Shown here piece after piece: positions 36,161 through 45,578 of a DNA stretch of 64,000 bases; positions within the stretch are counted from its first letter, which is position 1, and every line of letters begins with the position of its first letter. The stretch is from SIG351 sp045627045. Its GTDB lineage: Bacteria; Bacillota; Clostridia; HGM11327. The translations under genes and the position numbers were made by a program. The stretch covers positions 7,655 through 71,654 of the forward strand of contig JAZQMY010000048.1 of the NCBI GenBank assembly GCA_045627045.1, written 5' to 3'. The notes beneath the pieces were generated by a model. That model searched no databases, was not told where the DNA came from, and saw only the letters and a program-made list of their open reading frames with translations.

Positions 36161-37201
36161 TTATTTCATTTTCATTTCAGCGTGCGGCGGAAGTGCGCAG
36201 GGGATTCTTGTTGGGGTTTTCAGGTACAGAAATGCAACGGAGGTGTAGTCATCATATCTCGGCTGATTTCCTCCTGCCGTGGATGTTCCGTTATCCATAG
36301 TCATTCTGAAGGACTTGCTGAAATAAATGGGGTCCTTTTCGTGCCAGCGATACATCAGTAGTCTTTGCTGATTATTGTATCTTTCGGAGGTGTTGCCGAG
36401 AACAGCGTACATTCCTGCGTACAAACCGCTCAGGGGATCATAACGCATAAGGTCGGTATCAATGCCGAAGCCATATGAGCCTGCGAAATAGTCCTCTGTT
36501 CCTGTGTAGTTTATTGTAGGGAAGGTGTCTCCGTCGATATACATTTTTACTTCGCCCTCGCAGAAGCATTCGTTGTTTCCGTTCAGACCTATTGCAAAAA
36601 ACATACCTGCAAAGCATCCGGGGCCTTCCATTCCGTCAATTACAACATACGGAACGCCCTTACTGACAGGGTGCTCCTGCCTGTAAACGGCATGGAAATA
36701 GCCTGCATCCTCTGGGATTTCTCCGCGCCAGCCGGTTATCATATAGTAAATGCTCCACGGATTGGGCGCTCTCCACTCAAGAGTGATTTTGCAATGCTTT
36801 TTGAACGGCATTTCCCAGTAGCTATTGTAGGAGCGGCCGGGAGACAAGAATATTTTGGATGAATTGATAATAACTGGATTTCCGTTTGTATCATATTTGT
36901 TTTCATCGTAAGGATAACCGAAGAATGCGGAGGCAGGCACTTCCACGGAAGGCTCCTCGCTGAAGTCCCAGTACATACGGATTATAGCTCCGTGAGGCAG
37001 ACAGGCACCGAACCACATATGGGTGATCATTCCGGGGCCGTCAGTATCAACAAGAGTAAGCACATCTCCGCAATTCACTCTGACGCTGGCATGAAGCTTT
37101 TCGCAGGGCTTTCCCTTTGATCCACCGTTTCTGCTGCCTGTGGGATTTTCGGCAGAAAAAGCAAAGCTTTCACGTTTTCCTGTTATGTTAAACACACTCA
37201 T
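36161..37201 (-). CDS. GH172-family (DUF2961) protein
   Basis: 346 residues of the DUF2961 family, now GH172, which includes difructose-anhydride- and arabinan-acting enzymes of gut bacteria. It shows the beta-jelly-roll features DTDGPGMITHMWF, YPYDENKYDTNG, INYTGTEDYFAGSYGF (acidic catalytic candidates TEDYF) and a terminal TSVAFLYLKTP. There is no signal peptide. It overlaps the kinase gene downstream of the shared promoter by 14 bases. Together they suggest use of a plant or bacterial glycan sugar. The substrate (fructoside, arabinofuranoside or other) cannot be read from the sequence. Confidence 0.8.
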   Translation of the reverse strand: MSVFNITGKRESFAFSAENPTGSRNGGSKGKPCEKLHASVRVNCGDVLTLVDTDGPGMITHMWFGACLPHGAIIRMYWDFSEEPSVEVPASAFFGYPYDENKYDTNGNPVIINSSKIFLSPGRSYNSYWEMPFKKHCKITLEWRAPNPWSIYYMITGWRGEIPEDAGYFHAVYRQEHPVSKGVPYVVIDGMEGPGCFAGMFFAIGLNGNNECFCEGEVKMYIDGDTFPTINYTGTEDYFAGSYGFGIDTDLMRYDPLSGLYAGMYAVLGNTSERYNNQQRLLMYRWHEKDPIYFSKSFRMTMDNGTSTAGGNQPRYDDYTSVAFLYLKTPTRIPCALPPHAEMKMK

Positions 37202-38138
37202 CTGATGAAATCTCCTTTTCTTTATTATAAGTGAAAATCTTAATCATTCCTTTGACTGAAGCATACTGCGAAGCTTCGTCGCTGCATTCGATTACTTTTT
37301 TATTGCTGAAGCGGTTGAGAAGCAAAGCAGTGGCTTCTTTGAGCTTTGCCTGACCGCCTATTACAACTGTTTCTTCCTTTATCTTTATGATTTCGCTGAC
37401 CTCTCCCTCAAGGCAGGCACCGAGAAAGAAGCTGTAACAAGCTGAGGCGGAAAGCCGAAACTGGGTGGACATAATACGGACTTTGAGAAGTGCTTCATTC
37501 AGACTGAAGGAAGAAGCAAAGCGGAAGCCCTCAAAAAGATATTTTGCATCAATGCTTTCTTTTATGTCGATCAAGCCGGAAAGAATGGTATTGGCAGAGA
37601 GTGCGGCAACCATTTCGCCTGTGAGGAATGTTCTTATGGAATATATTCTATTGCCGCTGTCCGCGCATATTATTTTGGAGTGAGAGCCTGGAAGAATATA
37701 TGAAAATCCGCCGGAAAGCCTGTCAACAAGACCGAGAAGCTCGGTTTCTTCGCCGCGCATCATGTCTGTATCAAGGTAAGTCCCGTCAGAACATTTCAAG
37801 CCCGGAATCAGGTATATCGGCAGAGATGTGATTTCCGGCAAGCATACCTTTTTGATTCCGTTGTGAAGCTCTGCAATGCCGCAGGGCGTCGGCAGATGTC
37901 TGACCTCATAAAGCCCGTACTCTGATGTAAGCATACCGCAGCCTATCACGCATTCGGGCGTTTCGTATTTCTGCAGGAGCTCTCTGATTGCATCCTTGCA
38001 GGCATGGGCAAGCAGACCTTTGTCTTTTGGATTGGAGCCGTATTTCAGACGAACGGTTTCAAGCACTTTGTTGTCCTTGACGTAGTATAGTCTTGTGTTT
38101 GTTGTTCCGCCGTCAACGCATATATAGCAAGCTGACAT
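37188..38138 (-). CDS. DgoK-family sugar-acid kinase (2-dehydro-3-deoxygalactonokinase-like)
   Basis: 316 residues. The start motif CVDGGTTNTRLYYVK is the phosphate-1 loop of the family, with RGEETELLG and PGSHSKIICAD loops and a late IGGQAKLKEA segment. DgoK phosphorylates 2-keto-3-deoxygalactonate for aldol cleavage to pyruvate and a triose phosphate. It overlaps the GH172 gene by 14 bases and starts first in the operon behind a strong promoter (38169-38197). No aldolase is nearby. The specificity is inferred; relatives may act on other keto-deoxy sugar acids. Confidence 0.8.
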   Translation of the reverse strand: MSACYICVDGGTTNTRLYYVKDNKVLETVRLKYGSNPKDKGLLAHACKDAIRELLQKYETPECVIGCGMLTSEYGLYEVRHLPTPCGIAELHNGIKKVCLPEITSLPIYLIPGLKCSDGTYLDTDMMRGEETELLGLVDRLSGGFSYILPGSHSKIICADSGNRIYSIRTFLTGEMVAALSANTILSGLIDIKESIDAKYLFEGFRFASSFSLNEALLKVRIMSTQFRLSASACYSFFLGACLEGEVSEIIKIKEETVVIGGQAKLKEATALLLNRFSNKKVIECSDEASQYASVKGMIKIFTYNKEKEISSDECV

Positions 38139-38168
38139 ATCATTCTCCGGAAAAGTGGATTTATAAAT

Positions 38169-38197
38169 ATTATAGCCTAAGGAATATGATATGTCAA
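38169..38197 (-). promoter_or_regulatory. Promoter of the kinase-GH172 operon
   Basis: Minus strand TTGACA (38197-38192), 17-base spacer, TATAAT (38174-38169). Confidence 0.8.
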
Positions 38198-38299
38198 GAG
38201 GTTTTGATAAAGCGGTATCTTCCCGAAAGCGTGATGTGATGACCTGAAAAATAATGATGAGAAAAACCTGCGGATCGGCTCAAAAAACGGCGGTTTTTA

Positions 38300-38327
38300 T
38301 TGACAAAATGTGAATTTGTGGTATAAT
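38300..38327 (+). promoter_or_regulatory. Promoter of the surface protein gene
   Basis: TTGACA (38300-38305), 16-base spacer, TATAAT (38322-38327). An in-frame ATG at 38310 lies inside this promoter, which rules it out as the start and leaves a ~100-nt leader before ATG 38436. Confidence 0.8.
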
Positions 38328-38435
38328 TACAATGGAGACAGTTTGATTTCAGACGGAGCCGGAAGGCTTGAAATTCCGCAGATGTACAGAGAAATCAGGA
38401 CTGAAGATAAGTGTAATTTCTATTCAGGAGATACT

Positions 38436-41201
38436 ATGGGAATCAAATACGATGAGGAATTCAACCGATATTTGCCGGTGGACACAATTGCCCCGGAGGT
38501 ATCGCCCTATAAGAATAAAGGGTTAAAGAAGAGAACAATGAGCATGATCGCAAAGACGGCGTTGCTCGCAACGATTTCGGCGGTAGTGGTGGCGACGGTC
38601 GTTTCTTCTTCAATAACGCTTTTTGTGGAGCAGATAAGCTATGCTTCGGCATTGCTTCGTTTTGACACGAGTGAGGAGGCGGGCTTCATTGAGGAGGACG
38701 ATGTATGGTTCTTCCTTTATAAAGGCGAGAAGATTTATGAAGAGCAATGCCTGCCGCACGAGGACGGATCGCTCATGATGGAGAATCTTGAGCCGGGAAC
38801 AACATACAGAGTTGAGGTGACGAAGAACGGCGAAAAGGTCGGAGAGACATCGTTCCGGACGCTCGATTACGGGAGCGACGGGTGGCGGCCTATCATAAAA
38901 TCCATTATGTCGGAGCAGATCGGGGATACCTACAACGTTCAGGTGACGGCTGAAATCGATCCGTTTGATACAACGATAAAGGAAGTTTACCTTCATCTTG
39001 ACGATGAAAGAGAAGAAATGCTTGAAAAGGACGGAGACAACTACACCGCACTGATTGAAGACGTTCAGAACGGAATGCATTTCGGTGTGCTTTATGTTGT
39101 GTATGAGTTTGAAGGTACAACGGGAGTAGTAAAGGAGCAGTTCTTTGTGTCTGTGAATTATGTTCCTGTTCCGCCTGAAGTAAGCGAGGTCGACTTCACC
39201 CAGGAGGAAAAGACATACAACGTTACCGCATCGCTTGATATCGTGCAGAATGACGGCGACGTTCAGAGGATAGTCCTTATTGTTCAGGGTAATGAGTATA
39301 TTTTTGAATTCAATAACGGCAGATACAGAACAATGTTTGATGATCTCCCGAGCGGCGAATACGAAGGCACGCTTGAGGTTGAATATACACTCTTCGGCGA
39401 AGACGGAATGCTTACAAAAGAATGTTATTTCACGGTTGAGTATATTCCCGTTCCGCCGGAAGAGCCTGAAATAAGCTTTGAGCAGGAAGAGAAGACATAC
39501 AATATCACGGCAATGGTCGACATTGTGCCGAACGATGCCGAAATAAACAGAATCAAGCTTATCGTTTCGGAAAACGAGTATGTTTTTGAAGAGGCGGACG
39601 GCAGATACACAGCAAAGTTTGATGATCTCCCGAGCGGCGACTACGAGGGCACGCTTGAGGTCGAATATGCACTCTTCGGCGAAGACGGAATGCTTACAAA
39701 AGAATGTTCGTTCACGGTTGAGTATATTCCCGTTCCTCCGGAGGCACTTGAGTCTGACTTCCGTCAGAAGAGCGGCACATATTCGGTTGATGCAAAGGCA
39801 CAGTTCACGGTGAACGATGCAGATGTAAAATCAGTAGTTTTAACACTTGAAAACGGTCAGAGCTACACGATGAGCGGAGCAAACGGAAGCTACACGGCGG
39901 TACTGTCGAATGTATCATCAGGAAGCCACACAGGAAAGGTCACAGTAACATATCAGCTCAACGGCGATACAAAGACAATGACCTCATCAAAGGCATTCAC
40001 TGTTTCTTATATACCTGTTGAGCCTACAACACCGACACTTACTCTCACGCAGAAGAGCGGCACATATTCGGTTGATGCAAAGGCACAATTCACGGCGAAT
40101 GACGGCACGATAAAGTCGGTTGTCCTCGCGTTTGAGAACGGTCAGAGCGTCACGATGAGCGGCTCAAACGGAACCTACACGGCAACTGTCCAGAAGCTGT
40201 CGGCAGGAAGCCACACAGGCACAGTAACTGTGACATATGTATTCAACGGCGCCACAAAGACAAAGACGGCATCAAAGGCGATTACGGTAACTGCACCTGC
40301 CGCACTCACATTCAACAGCCTGACGGCGGCGCAGGATTCGGGAGCATATACTTCAACGCTTACTCTCGGTTACACAAAGAATTACTCGACGATTTCATCT
40401 GTTGAGGTAACTGAGAACGGCAGAAAGCTTCAGAGCAACGTCAGCGGAAGCACAGTGAAGCTTGAAGCACTTCCTGTCGGTACTCACTCCATTACTGTAA
40501 AAATAAACTACACGACAGCAGGCGTAAGCTCATCGGCTTCAAAGACCGTTTCACTTGAGGTGAAGAACCTTGCAAACGACCTTGCGCTTCGTGTGCGCGG
40601 CTCACTTACAAGCTACGGCGGTTCGTTTGAATATGACTGGGAATTTGAAGCAAATGACGCAACGGATATAACAGCAAGGCTGGTTACGCTTGACGGCTCG
40701 GTTGAGATTCCCACTGAAGTAACTGATTATAACTGGATCGAACTGGGCTCGGGCGAGAATCTTGTTTTCACAGACAAGGGATATCAGATAATGAAGATGA
40801 TATTCAATTATAAGCTCGGCGGCAAATCGGTAACAAAGATTTATTATGTTGTTGTCTGCGACGGCAATAGCTATTCGTCTTATCCCTTCTCTTATGGAGT
40901 ATGGTGTGACAGAAGCACTCAGGAGAATATGATCAGCGTAAACTATTTCCTTGACGTCTTTGACAGGAACGTAACGATCAAGTCGGCACGCATCGATGCA
41001 ACAGATTGGAGAGATCCTGAAGTTGAAGATAAGACGATATACACATTTGCAAAGAGTGACCTGACGATTGAGAAATTCCAGAAAATGATAAAAACGATAC
41101 CTATTGATATGGATACTTACGCAGGCATAAGGGCTTATCTGGTATTTGTGCTGGATGGCTATGATATTGAAATATGTAGTACATCATATTACTATTACTG
41201 A
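38436..41201 (+). CDS. Surface protein with tandem Ig/FN3-like repeats
   Basis: 921 residues from ATG 38436, chosen for the AGGAG at about 38426-38430 and because upstream ATGs lie in the promoter or lack a site. The N-terminus is cytoplasmic (KKRT) and a single membrane helix at about 37-62 (AKTALLATISAVVVATVVSS) anchors it, so the rest is outside. At least five beta-sandwich repeats of ~90-95 residues follow. A pair is nearly identical (DDLPSGEYEGTLEVEY and DDLPSGDYEGTLEVEY), and a second pair shares QKSGTYSVDAKAQFT. Joints read VEYIPVPPE or VSYIPVEPT. The repeats suggest adhesion or glycan contact. It is probably co-transcribed with the MscS gene, 33 bases downstream. Confidence 0.75.
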   Translation: MGIKYDEEFNRYLPVDTIAPEVSPYKNKGLKKRTMSMIAKTALLATISAVVVATVVSSSITLFVEQISYASALLRFDTSEEAGFIEEDDVWFFLYKGEKIYEEQCLPHEDGSLMMENLEPGTTYRVEVTKNGEKVGETSFRTLDYGSDGWRPIIKSIMSEQIGDTYNVQVTAEIDPFDTTIKEVYLHLDDEREEMLEKDGDNYTALIEDVQNGMHFGVLYVVYEFEGTTGVVKEQFFVSVNYVPVPPEVSEVDFTQEEKTYNVTASLDIVQNDGDVQRIVLIVQGNEYIFEFNNGRYRTMFDDLPSGEYEGTLEVEYTLFGEDGMLTKECYFTVEYIPVPPEEPEISFEQEEKTYNITAMVDIVPNDAEINRIKLIVSENEYVFEEADGRYTAKFDDLPSGDYEGTLEVEYALFGEDGMLTKECSFTVEYIPVPPEALESDFRQKSGTYSVDAKAQFTVNDADVKSVVLTLENGQSYTMSGANGSYTAVLSNVSSGSHTGKVTVTYQLNGDTKTMTSSKAFTVSYIPVEPTTPTLTLTQKSGTYSVDAKAQFTANDGTIKSVVLAFENGQSVTMSGSNGTYTATVQKLSAGSHTGTVTVTYVFNGATKTKTASKAITVTAPAALTFNSLTAAQDSGAYTSTLTLGYTKNYSTISSVEVTENGRKLQSNVSGSTVKLEALPVGTHSITVKINYTTAGVSSSASKTVSLEVKNLANDLALRVRGSLTSYGGSFEYDWEFEANDATDITARLVTLDGSVEIPTEVTDYNWIELGSGENLVFTDKGYQIMKMIFNYKLGGKSVTKIYYVVVCDGNSYSSYPFSYGVWCDRSTQENMISVNYFLDVFDRNVTIKSARIDATDWRDPEVEDKTIYTFAKSDLTIEKFQKMIKTIPIDMDTYAGIRAYLVFVLDGYDIEICSTSYYYY

Positions 41202-41234
41202 TAAAACAGATAAAAAAGAAAGGATTTTTTCAAC

Positions 41235-42170
41235 ATGAAAAACAACAAAAAGACATCGTCAGCAATAAGGCTGATAGTGCTCACGATCATTGTGGCACTC
41301 GGAGTTCTGATTGCAACAACTGACATCGTAAAGGGAGAAGTCAAGGACAAAATCGTTGAGTGCTTCAACCGTGTTTCGTCATCGGGACAGATATCACTCA
41401 CATTCCCGACGATACTTGCGGCATTGTTCGCAGTGATCCTCTGCTTGTGGATTACCGTCGTAATAAGCGCGATTCTCAAGTTCTTCGGAAGATTCAGCAA
41501 GAGATTCGGCACAGCAGCAGAGCTCATCGGAAGCATACTCAGAGTTGTCGGCACTATTCTCGGTGCAATCTGGGGACTTTCGATAATCGGAATTGACGTT
41601 ACGGTTGCTCTTGCCGGCGTAGGAATCGTTGCTCTCGTATTGAGCCTCGGTGCACAGAGCCTTGTGGAGGATATCGTAACGGGTATTTTCATCATGATCG
41701 AAGACAGAATCAACGTCGGTGATATCGTTGTTCTGGATGACTTCAGAGGTGAAATCACAAGCATCGGCGCACGTACAACAGTTATCACTGATACCGGCGG
41801 AAACAACAAGATCGTAAACAATTCCGACATCAGAAACATTCAGAACAGAAGTGCCATGACTTCACTTGCCATCTGCGATATAGGAATTTCCTATGGTTCG
41901 TCAATTCCTCAGGCAGAGCAGGTAATCGAAGCCGCTATCGACAAGCTTTTTGAAGAAAGAAAAGATATCATTATTTCAAGACCGAAGTACATGGGTATTC
42001 AGTCTCTTGATGACAGCGCAGTAGTAATGAGAATTACTGCTGAAACAAGCGAAGAGAACATATTTGCCGTTCAGAGAATCATGAACAGAGAGTTCAAGAT
42101 CGCAATAGATGAGGCAGGTATTGAGATACCGTTCCCGCAGGTGGTTGTCCATCAGGGCAAGGATGACTGA
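41235..42170 (+). CDS. MscS-family mechanosensitive channel
   Basis: 311 residues. Three membrane helices lead to the pore helix region ALAGVGIVALVLSLGAQSL, then VEDIVTGIFIMIEDRINVGD, the MscS pore-to-beta-domain signature (here with Gly/Ala spacing VGIVALVLSLGAQ). The beta domain (IVVLDDFRGEITSIGARTTV) and the alpha/beta C-terminus follow. It releases solutes on hypo-osmotic shock. AAAGGA and the short gap to the surface-protein stop indicate one operon; an intrinsic terminator follows. The length is normal. Confidence 0.9.
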   Translation: MKNNKKTSSAIRLIVLTIIVALGVLIATTDIVKGEVKDKIVECFNRVSSSGQISLTFPTILAALFAVILCLWITVVISAILKFFGRFSKRFGTAAELIGSILRVVGTILGAIWGLSIIGIDVTVALAGVGIVALVLSLGAQSLVEDIVTGIFIMIEDRINVGDIVVLDDFRGEITSIGARTTVITDTGGNNKIVNNSDIRNIQNRSAMTSLAICDIGISYGSSIPQAEQVIEAAIDKLFEERKDIIISRPKYMGIQSLDDSAVVMRITAETSEENIFAVQRIMNREFKIAIDEAGIEIPFPQVVVHQGKDD

Positions 42171-42200
42171 TCGAAGTCATTTAAGAAATAAGAAAGAGAT

Positions 42201-42238
42201 AAAGCAGGAGACTTGAAAAAGTTTCCTGCTTTTTGCTT
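42201..42238 (+). terminator. Terminator after mscS
   Basis: AAAGCAGGA, inner GACTT/AAGTT with an A-rich loop, TCCTGCTTT, then TTGCTTT. Confidence 0.75.
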
Positions 42239-42259
42239 TGATAAAATTGAATTTGCCTG

Positions 42260-43717
42260 TTATCTTACAAGGCAGGAGCCCGGAATGAGTACTTCCGAAT
42301 CATCCGCATCGAAAAGCTCCGTTTTTGCATCGGGCACGAAGCCTGCTGCAATGTTAAGAAGTGCGGCAGTCTTTCCCGAGGCTCTGAAAACGGCATCGGG
42401 ATACTTCTTCAGAAGGCCTGTAAGGGCGCTCACACGCTTTGTATCGTCGGCATAGTTATATGTGTGATAGTATTCTGTGCCGCAGTAATCGGCTGATGAC
42501 GGGCAGCTGCCGAGCATTATCTGAAGAGGCGTGCTGTCTTCGTTCCTGAACCAATAAGGAATGTCAAGCTCAAAGGATTTTCCGACAAGGTAAACGCGGT
42601 TCTTTATCTTTTCCTTCTCTTCGGCAGAAAGCATAGCAAGATTGTCGGAGATGATCTTTTTTACGACCTCAAAAAGCTGCTCATCGCTCTCGATGAAGCC
42701 CTCTTTTTCAACGTACGGTCTTATATCCTTTATCGTGAGAAGATCGGTATCAATGTCAACGATTACTTCGCCGTCATATTTATCCTCGAGTCCGAAATGC
42801 TTGCAGAAGAACCTGTAAACACGCTCTCTTGTGGGCTTGTTGTAGCAATGATCGGAGGACTGGAAAAAATGCTCGAAATTCTGCGGCACACCGTAAAGCT
42901 CATAGATCTTTTCAACTGCCGGGAATTCGATTTCTTCAGAATGAAGTGTCCAGTCGCCGTCACTTGCGGACAGGAAAAGCGGCCTCGGTGCCGTGACTCT
43001 TACATAATCCATATTGCAGAAATCGGTGCGCAGGAACGGTGCGTTTTCGCAGATGCATCCGCCCTGCATTCTTGTTGAAGCCATGTTGATGGGGGCGCTG
43101 ACCTTGATTCTATCGTCTGTTGCGGTGAGAAAATAAGTCTGTGTTCCGCCGCCTGAGCATCCCGTACATCCTATTCGCTCACTGTCAACGTAGGGAAGTG
43201 AAGAGACAAAGTCGAGTGCTTTCCTGCTGTTATTTAGCTGAAGGGAGAATCTCCCGTAATTCCAGCGGAGCCATTCGGGATCCTGCTTTCTGTGGCATAT
43301 CTGCGTTGAATCAACGTAGCCTACCATGTCATAAACAAAAGCAACCATGCCTCTCAGGGCAAGGTTTGCGCATCTTTGAGGGATGCTTACTATATCGCTT
43401 GTGGTTATCCTTCCGTTATCCCAGTGACCGTGAGGGTTGAGCACGGCAGGGTATTTTTTCGAGGTATCTATGGGGCGGAAAATGTTTCCTGTCAGATAGA
43501 AGCCGGGAAGTGTCTGTATTATTACCTTTTCCGCCGCAAAGCCGTCAAAAATGACCGTATCAAACACGAGCGCATTGAGCGGAGCTGTGTGTCTGAGAAG
43601 GTCTATGGAGGATGCGAACCTGATCGTTGAGACAAGCTCCTCTTTATAACTTTCCCATTCGGAAAGCGTTTCGGGTGCAAGCGGGATCATAATGTCATTC
43701 AGTGTGCGTATTTTCAT
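42260..43717 (-). CDS. Alpha/beta-hydrolase, acetyl-esterase-like, with C-terminal extension
   Basis: 485 residues. The N-terminal helical cap (MKIRTLNDIMIPLAPETLSE) precedes an alpha/beta fold with oxyanion PHGHWDNG, nucleophile elbow GCTGCSGGGTQTYFL (Ser in GCSGG) and catalytic histidine in QSSDHCYNKPTR. A ~150-residue C-terminal extension (KYDGEVIVDIDTDLLTIKDI ...) is added. The family resembles acetylxylan-esterase/Abhydrolase_7-type enzymes of anaerobes. There is no signal peptide, so it acts on intracellular oligosaccharides or acyl esters. A good divergent promoter (43748-43776) is shared in location with the next gene's promoter. Confidence 0.7.
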   Translation of the reverse strand: MKIRTLNDIMIPLAPETLSEWESYKEELVSTIRFASSIDLLRHTAPLNALVFDTVIFDGFAAEKVIIQTLPGFYLTGNIFRPIDTSKKYPAVLNPHGHWDNGRITTSDIVSIPQRCANLALRGMVAFVYDMVGYVDSTQICHRKQDPEWLRWNYGRFSLQLNNSRKALDFVSSLPYVDSERIGCTGCSGGGTQTYFLTATDDRIKVSAPINMASTRMQGGCICENAPFLRTDFCNMDYVRVTAPRPLFLSASDGDWTLHSEEIEFPAVEKIYELYGVPQNFEHFFQSSDHCYNKPTRERVYRFFCKHFGLEDKYDGEVIVDIDTDLLTIKDIRPYVEKEGFIESDEQLFEVVKKIISDNLAMLSAEEKEKIKNRVYLVGKSFELDIPYWFRNEDSTPLQIMLGSCPSSADYCGTEYYHTYNYADDTKRVSALTGLLKKYPDAVFRASGKTAALLNIAAGFVPDAKTELFDADDSEVLIPGSCLVR

Positions 43718-43747
43718 GGAAGCTCCTCTGAAGATTTATTTACTTCA

Positions 43748-43776
43748 AGTATATCATTGATGAGGCAAAAAGTCAA
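43748..43776 (-). promoter_or_regulatory. Promoter of the esterase-like gene
   Basis: Minus strand TTGACT (43776-43771), 17-base spacer, TATACT (43753-43748). Confidence 0.7.
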
Positions 43777-43809
43777 TAAGTATTTATGAATGAAGTTGGC
43801 TCAAAGTAA

Positions 43810-43838
43810 TTGAATTATTTCGGCACTTGTGATAAAAT
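43810..43838 (+). promoter_or_regulatory. Promoter of the glycosidase-like gene
   Basis: TTGAAT (43810-43815), 17-base spacer, TAAAAT (43833-43838). Confidence 0.65.
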
Positions 43839-43884
43839 TAAATTGGCTGATAAATTGCCGCATCAATTATAAGGGAGAAAGGAT

Positions 43885-45522
43885 ATGTTCAGTACAGACA
43901 AATTCCATTTTGTAATCGAGTATAATGACAGAAAAGTCGAAGAATACGGTATGGGCGAATCATACCTGTCAGTAGGCGGAGATTTTCTCCACAATCCGAA
44001 CAGCACGGGAGAGTGGGGCTATGCAACGTTTTATCTCGATGGCCTTTTTGACGGTCGTGCAAAAAAGGTAGGGCCATCCTTCTGGTATAAGGGAAAGCCG
44101 GAAACAAGAGAAGAAGCGTATGAGCGAATGGTGGGAATATTAAAGGACTTCCTTAAAGAGCACGGAGATGAAAAGGAGTCAACATCAATGAACGGCCATT
44201 TCCCGTGGCACCATTATGCAGGTATAGCAGGCTTCAAGGTTCTCGGAACGGAAATCGGCGAGAATATTTCATATCATCAGATGAAGCTTGCTATAAACAG
44301 AGGCGCCGCAAAGCAGTACGGAACGCCCTGGTTCGTTGACTATTCGCAGTGGTTCGGCGGATACATACTGTGCTATGATGCTGATGACGGCACGAAGAAC
44401 TTCCCGTCATCAAAGTACGGCGGACATGATATCAGCACAATGGAGAGATCGCTTTTGCTTGCGTTTATGATGGGTGCCGATGCAACGATCGCAGAAGCGG
44501 GCGCAGGAATGTGCTTCAGACAGAGCGGAGAAATAACGCCATACGGATACGCCTGCCGGAGGCTGAACGAATTCACGGGACAGTATTCAAAAAAGCTGAA
44601 ACCGTTTGTTCCGTTCGGACTTATCCTCGACAGATACAATGGTATGGCTCTTGACGGGGAACATAATATATACAATACTTTTGACAGGGAAGAATATGAT
44701 TGGTTTACTTATGACGTTCTCCACAAAATACTCTGGAAGGTGCCTTTTGAAGGCTCGTACGAAGCAGATGCGCACCAGATGGTGAATACGAAGTACGGCG
44801 AGCTTTTCGATGTTTTCTTCCCGGATGTGGACGAGAGCATAATGGCAGAGCATAAGGCGTTGATTTTCCTCGGAGGAATAAAGCTTTCAGCGGAAGAAAA
44901 GAAGAAATACATTGACTATGTTTCAAACGGAGGCATTCTTCTGCTCAATACGGCTTATGCGGATATATTTGAAGAGCTTGGAGTTATGCTCCCGAGAACT
45001 GTTTCAGGAAAGAGCCTTGATGAGATAAAGCTCGGCAAGGGCTCGTTCATTGTGTTCGGAGAAGGCACGGATGATGAGCTTGTGAGATACGATCCTTACG
45101 ATGAAACGATTCTTGATATGAACTTTATCAATTCTCATCCGGACATAAAGGAAAAGCTTATGAACGGCGAAATGATGAAGGCAGGAAACTGGAGTGCCGC
45201 AGGATTTGATGTTGCGCTTGATGAGCTTTACGAAAGATTCGTGCCGTTCTCGTTTTCGGAGGATATTGGATATACGATTTCCGAAACAGAGGATGCATAT
45301 TACGTTTATGTTTTCAATAATGCGGGTATTATCAAGAAGATAAATAAGCCTGTGGTAATAAACGAAAAGAGAGCGGTCGGGCTTGAGATAAATTATAACG
45401 GCGAAGGCAGTATCCTTTCGGCGGAGGATATCTATAACCACCATCAGATCGAGTCTGACGGCAAAAAGATGAAGCTTCGTCTTAAGGCGGGAGACTTTGC
45501 CGTAATCAGAATGAAGAAATAA
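43885..45522 (+). CDS. Glycoside-hydrolase-like TIM-barrel protein, unassigned family
   Basis: 545 residues. An N-terminal barrel-like part (SMNGHFPWHHYAGIAGFKVL, then CYDADDGTKNFPSSKYGGHD) is followed at about residue 330 by a segment like the glutamine-amidotransferase-type trimerisation domain of beta-galactosidases (KALIFLGGIKLSAEEKKKYI, DYVSNGGILLLN). The C-terminal beta domain ends in LRLKAGDFAVIRM. It is probably a glycosidase of clan GH-A, but I cannot assign the family or catalytic acids. There is no signal peptide. GGGAGAAAGG lies before the ATG. It is a monocistronic unit with its own promoter and terminator. Confidence 0.5.
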   Translation: MFSTDKFHFVIEYNDRKVEEYGMGESYLSVGGDFLHNPNSTGEWGYATFYLDGLFDGRAKKVGPSFWYKGKPETREEAYERMVGILKDFLKEHGDEKESTSMNGHFPWHHYAGIAGFKVLGTEIGENISYHQMKLAINRGAAKQYGTPWFVDYSQWFGGYILCYDADDGTKNFPSSKYGGHDISTMERSLLLAFMMGADATIAEAGAGMCFRQSGEITPYGYACRRLNEFTGQYSKKLKPFVPFGLILDRYNGMALDGEHNIYNTFDREEYDWFTYDVLHKILWKVPFEGSYEADAHQMVNTKYGELFDVFFPDVDESIMAEHKALIFLGGIKLSAEEKKKYIDYVSNGGILLLNTAYADIFEELGVMLPRTVSGKSLDEIKLGKGSFIVFGEGTDDELVRYDPYDETILDMNFINSHPDIKEKLMNGEMMKAGNWSAAGFDVALDELYERFVPFSFSEDIGYTISETEDAYYVYVFNNAGIIKKINKPVVINEKRAVGLEINYNGEGSILSAEDIYNHHQIESDGKKMKLRLKAGDFAVIRMKK

Positions 45523-45530
45523 GATATTAA

Positions 45531-45562
45531 AACAAAAACCCGGCGTGCCGGGCTTTTGTTTT
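45531..45562 (+). terminator. Bidirectional terminator
   Basis: AACAAAAACCCGGC, GT, GCCGGGCTTTTGTTTT; convergent with the lipoprotein gene at 45579. Confidence 0.8.
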
Positions 45563-45578
45563 ATGATTAAGTGACTTA

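Noticed and set aside
38310..38435. N-terminal extension of the surface protein from ATG 38310
   Set aside because: It lies between the -35 and -10 boxes of a clear promoter and has no ribosome site.
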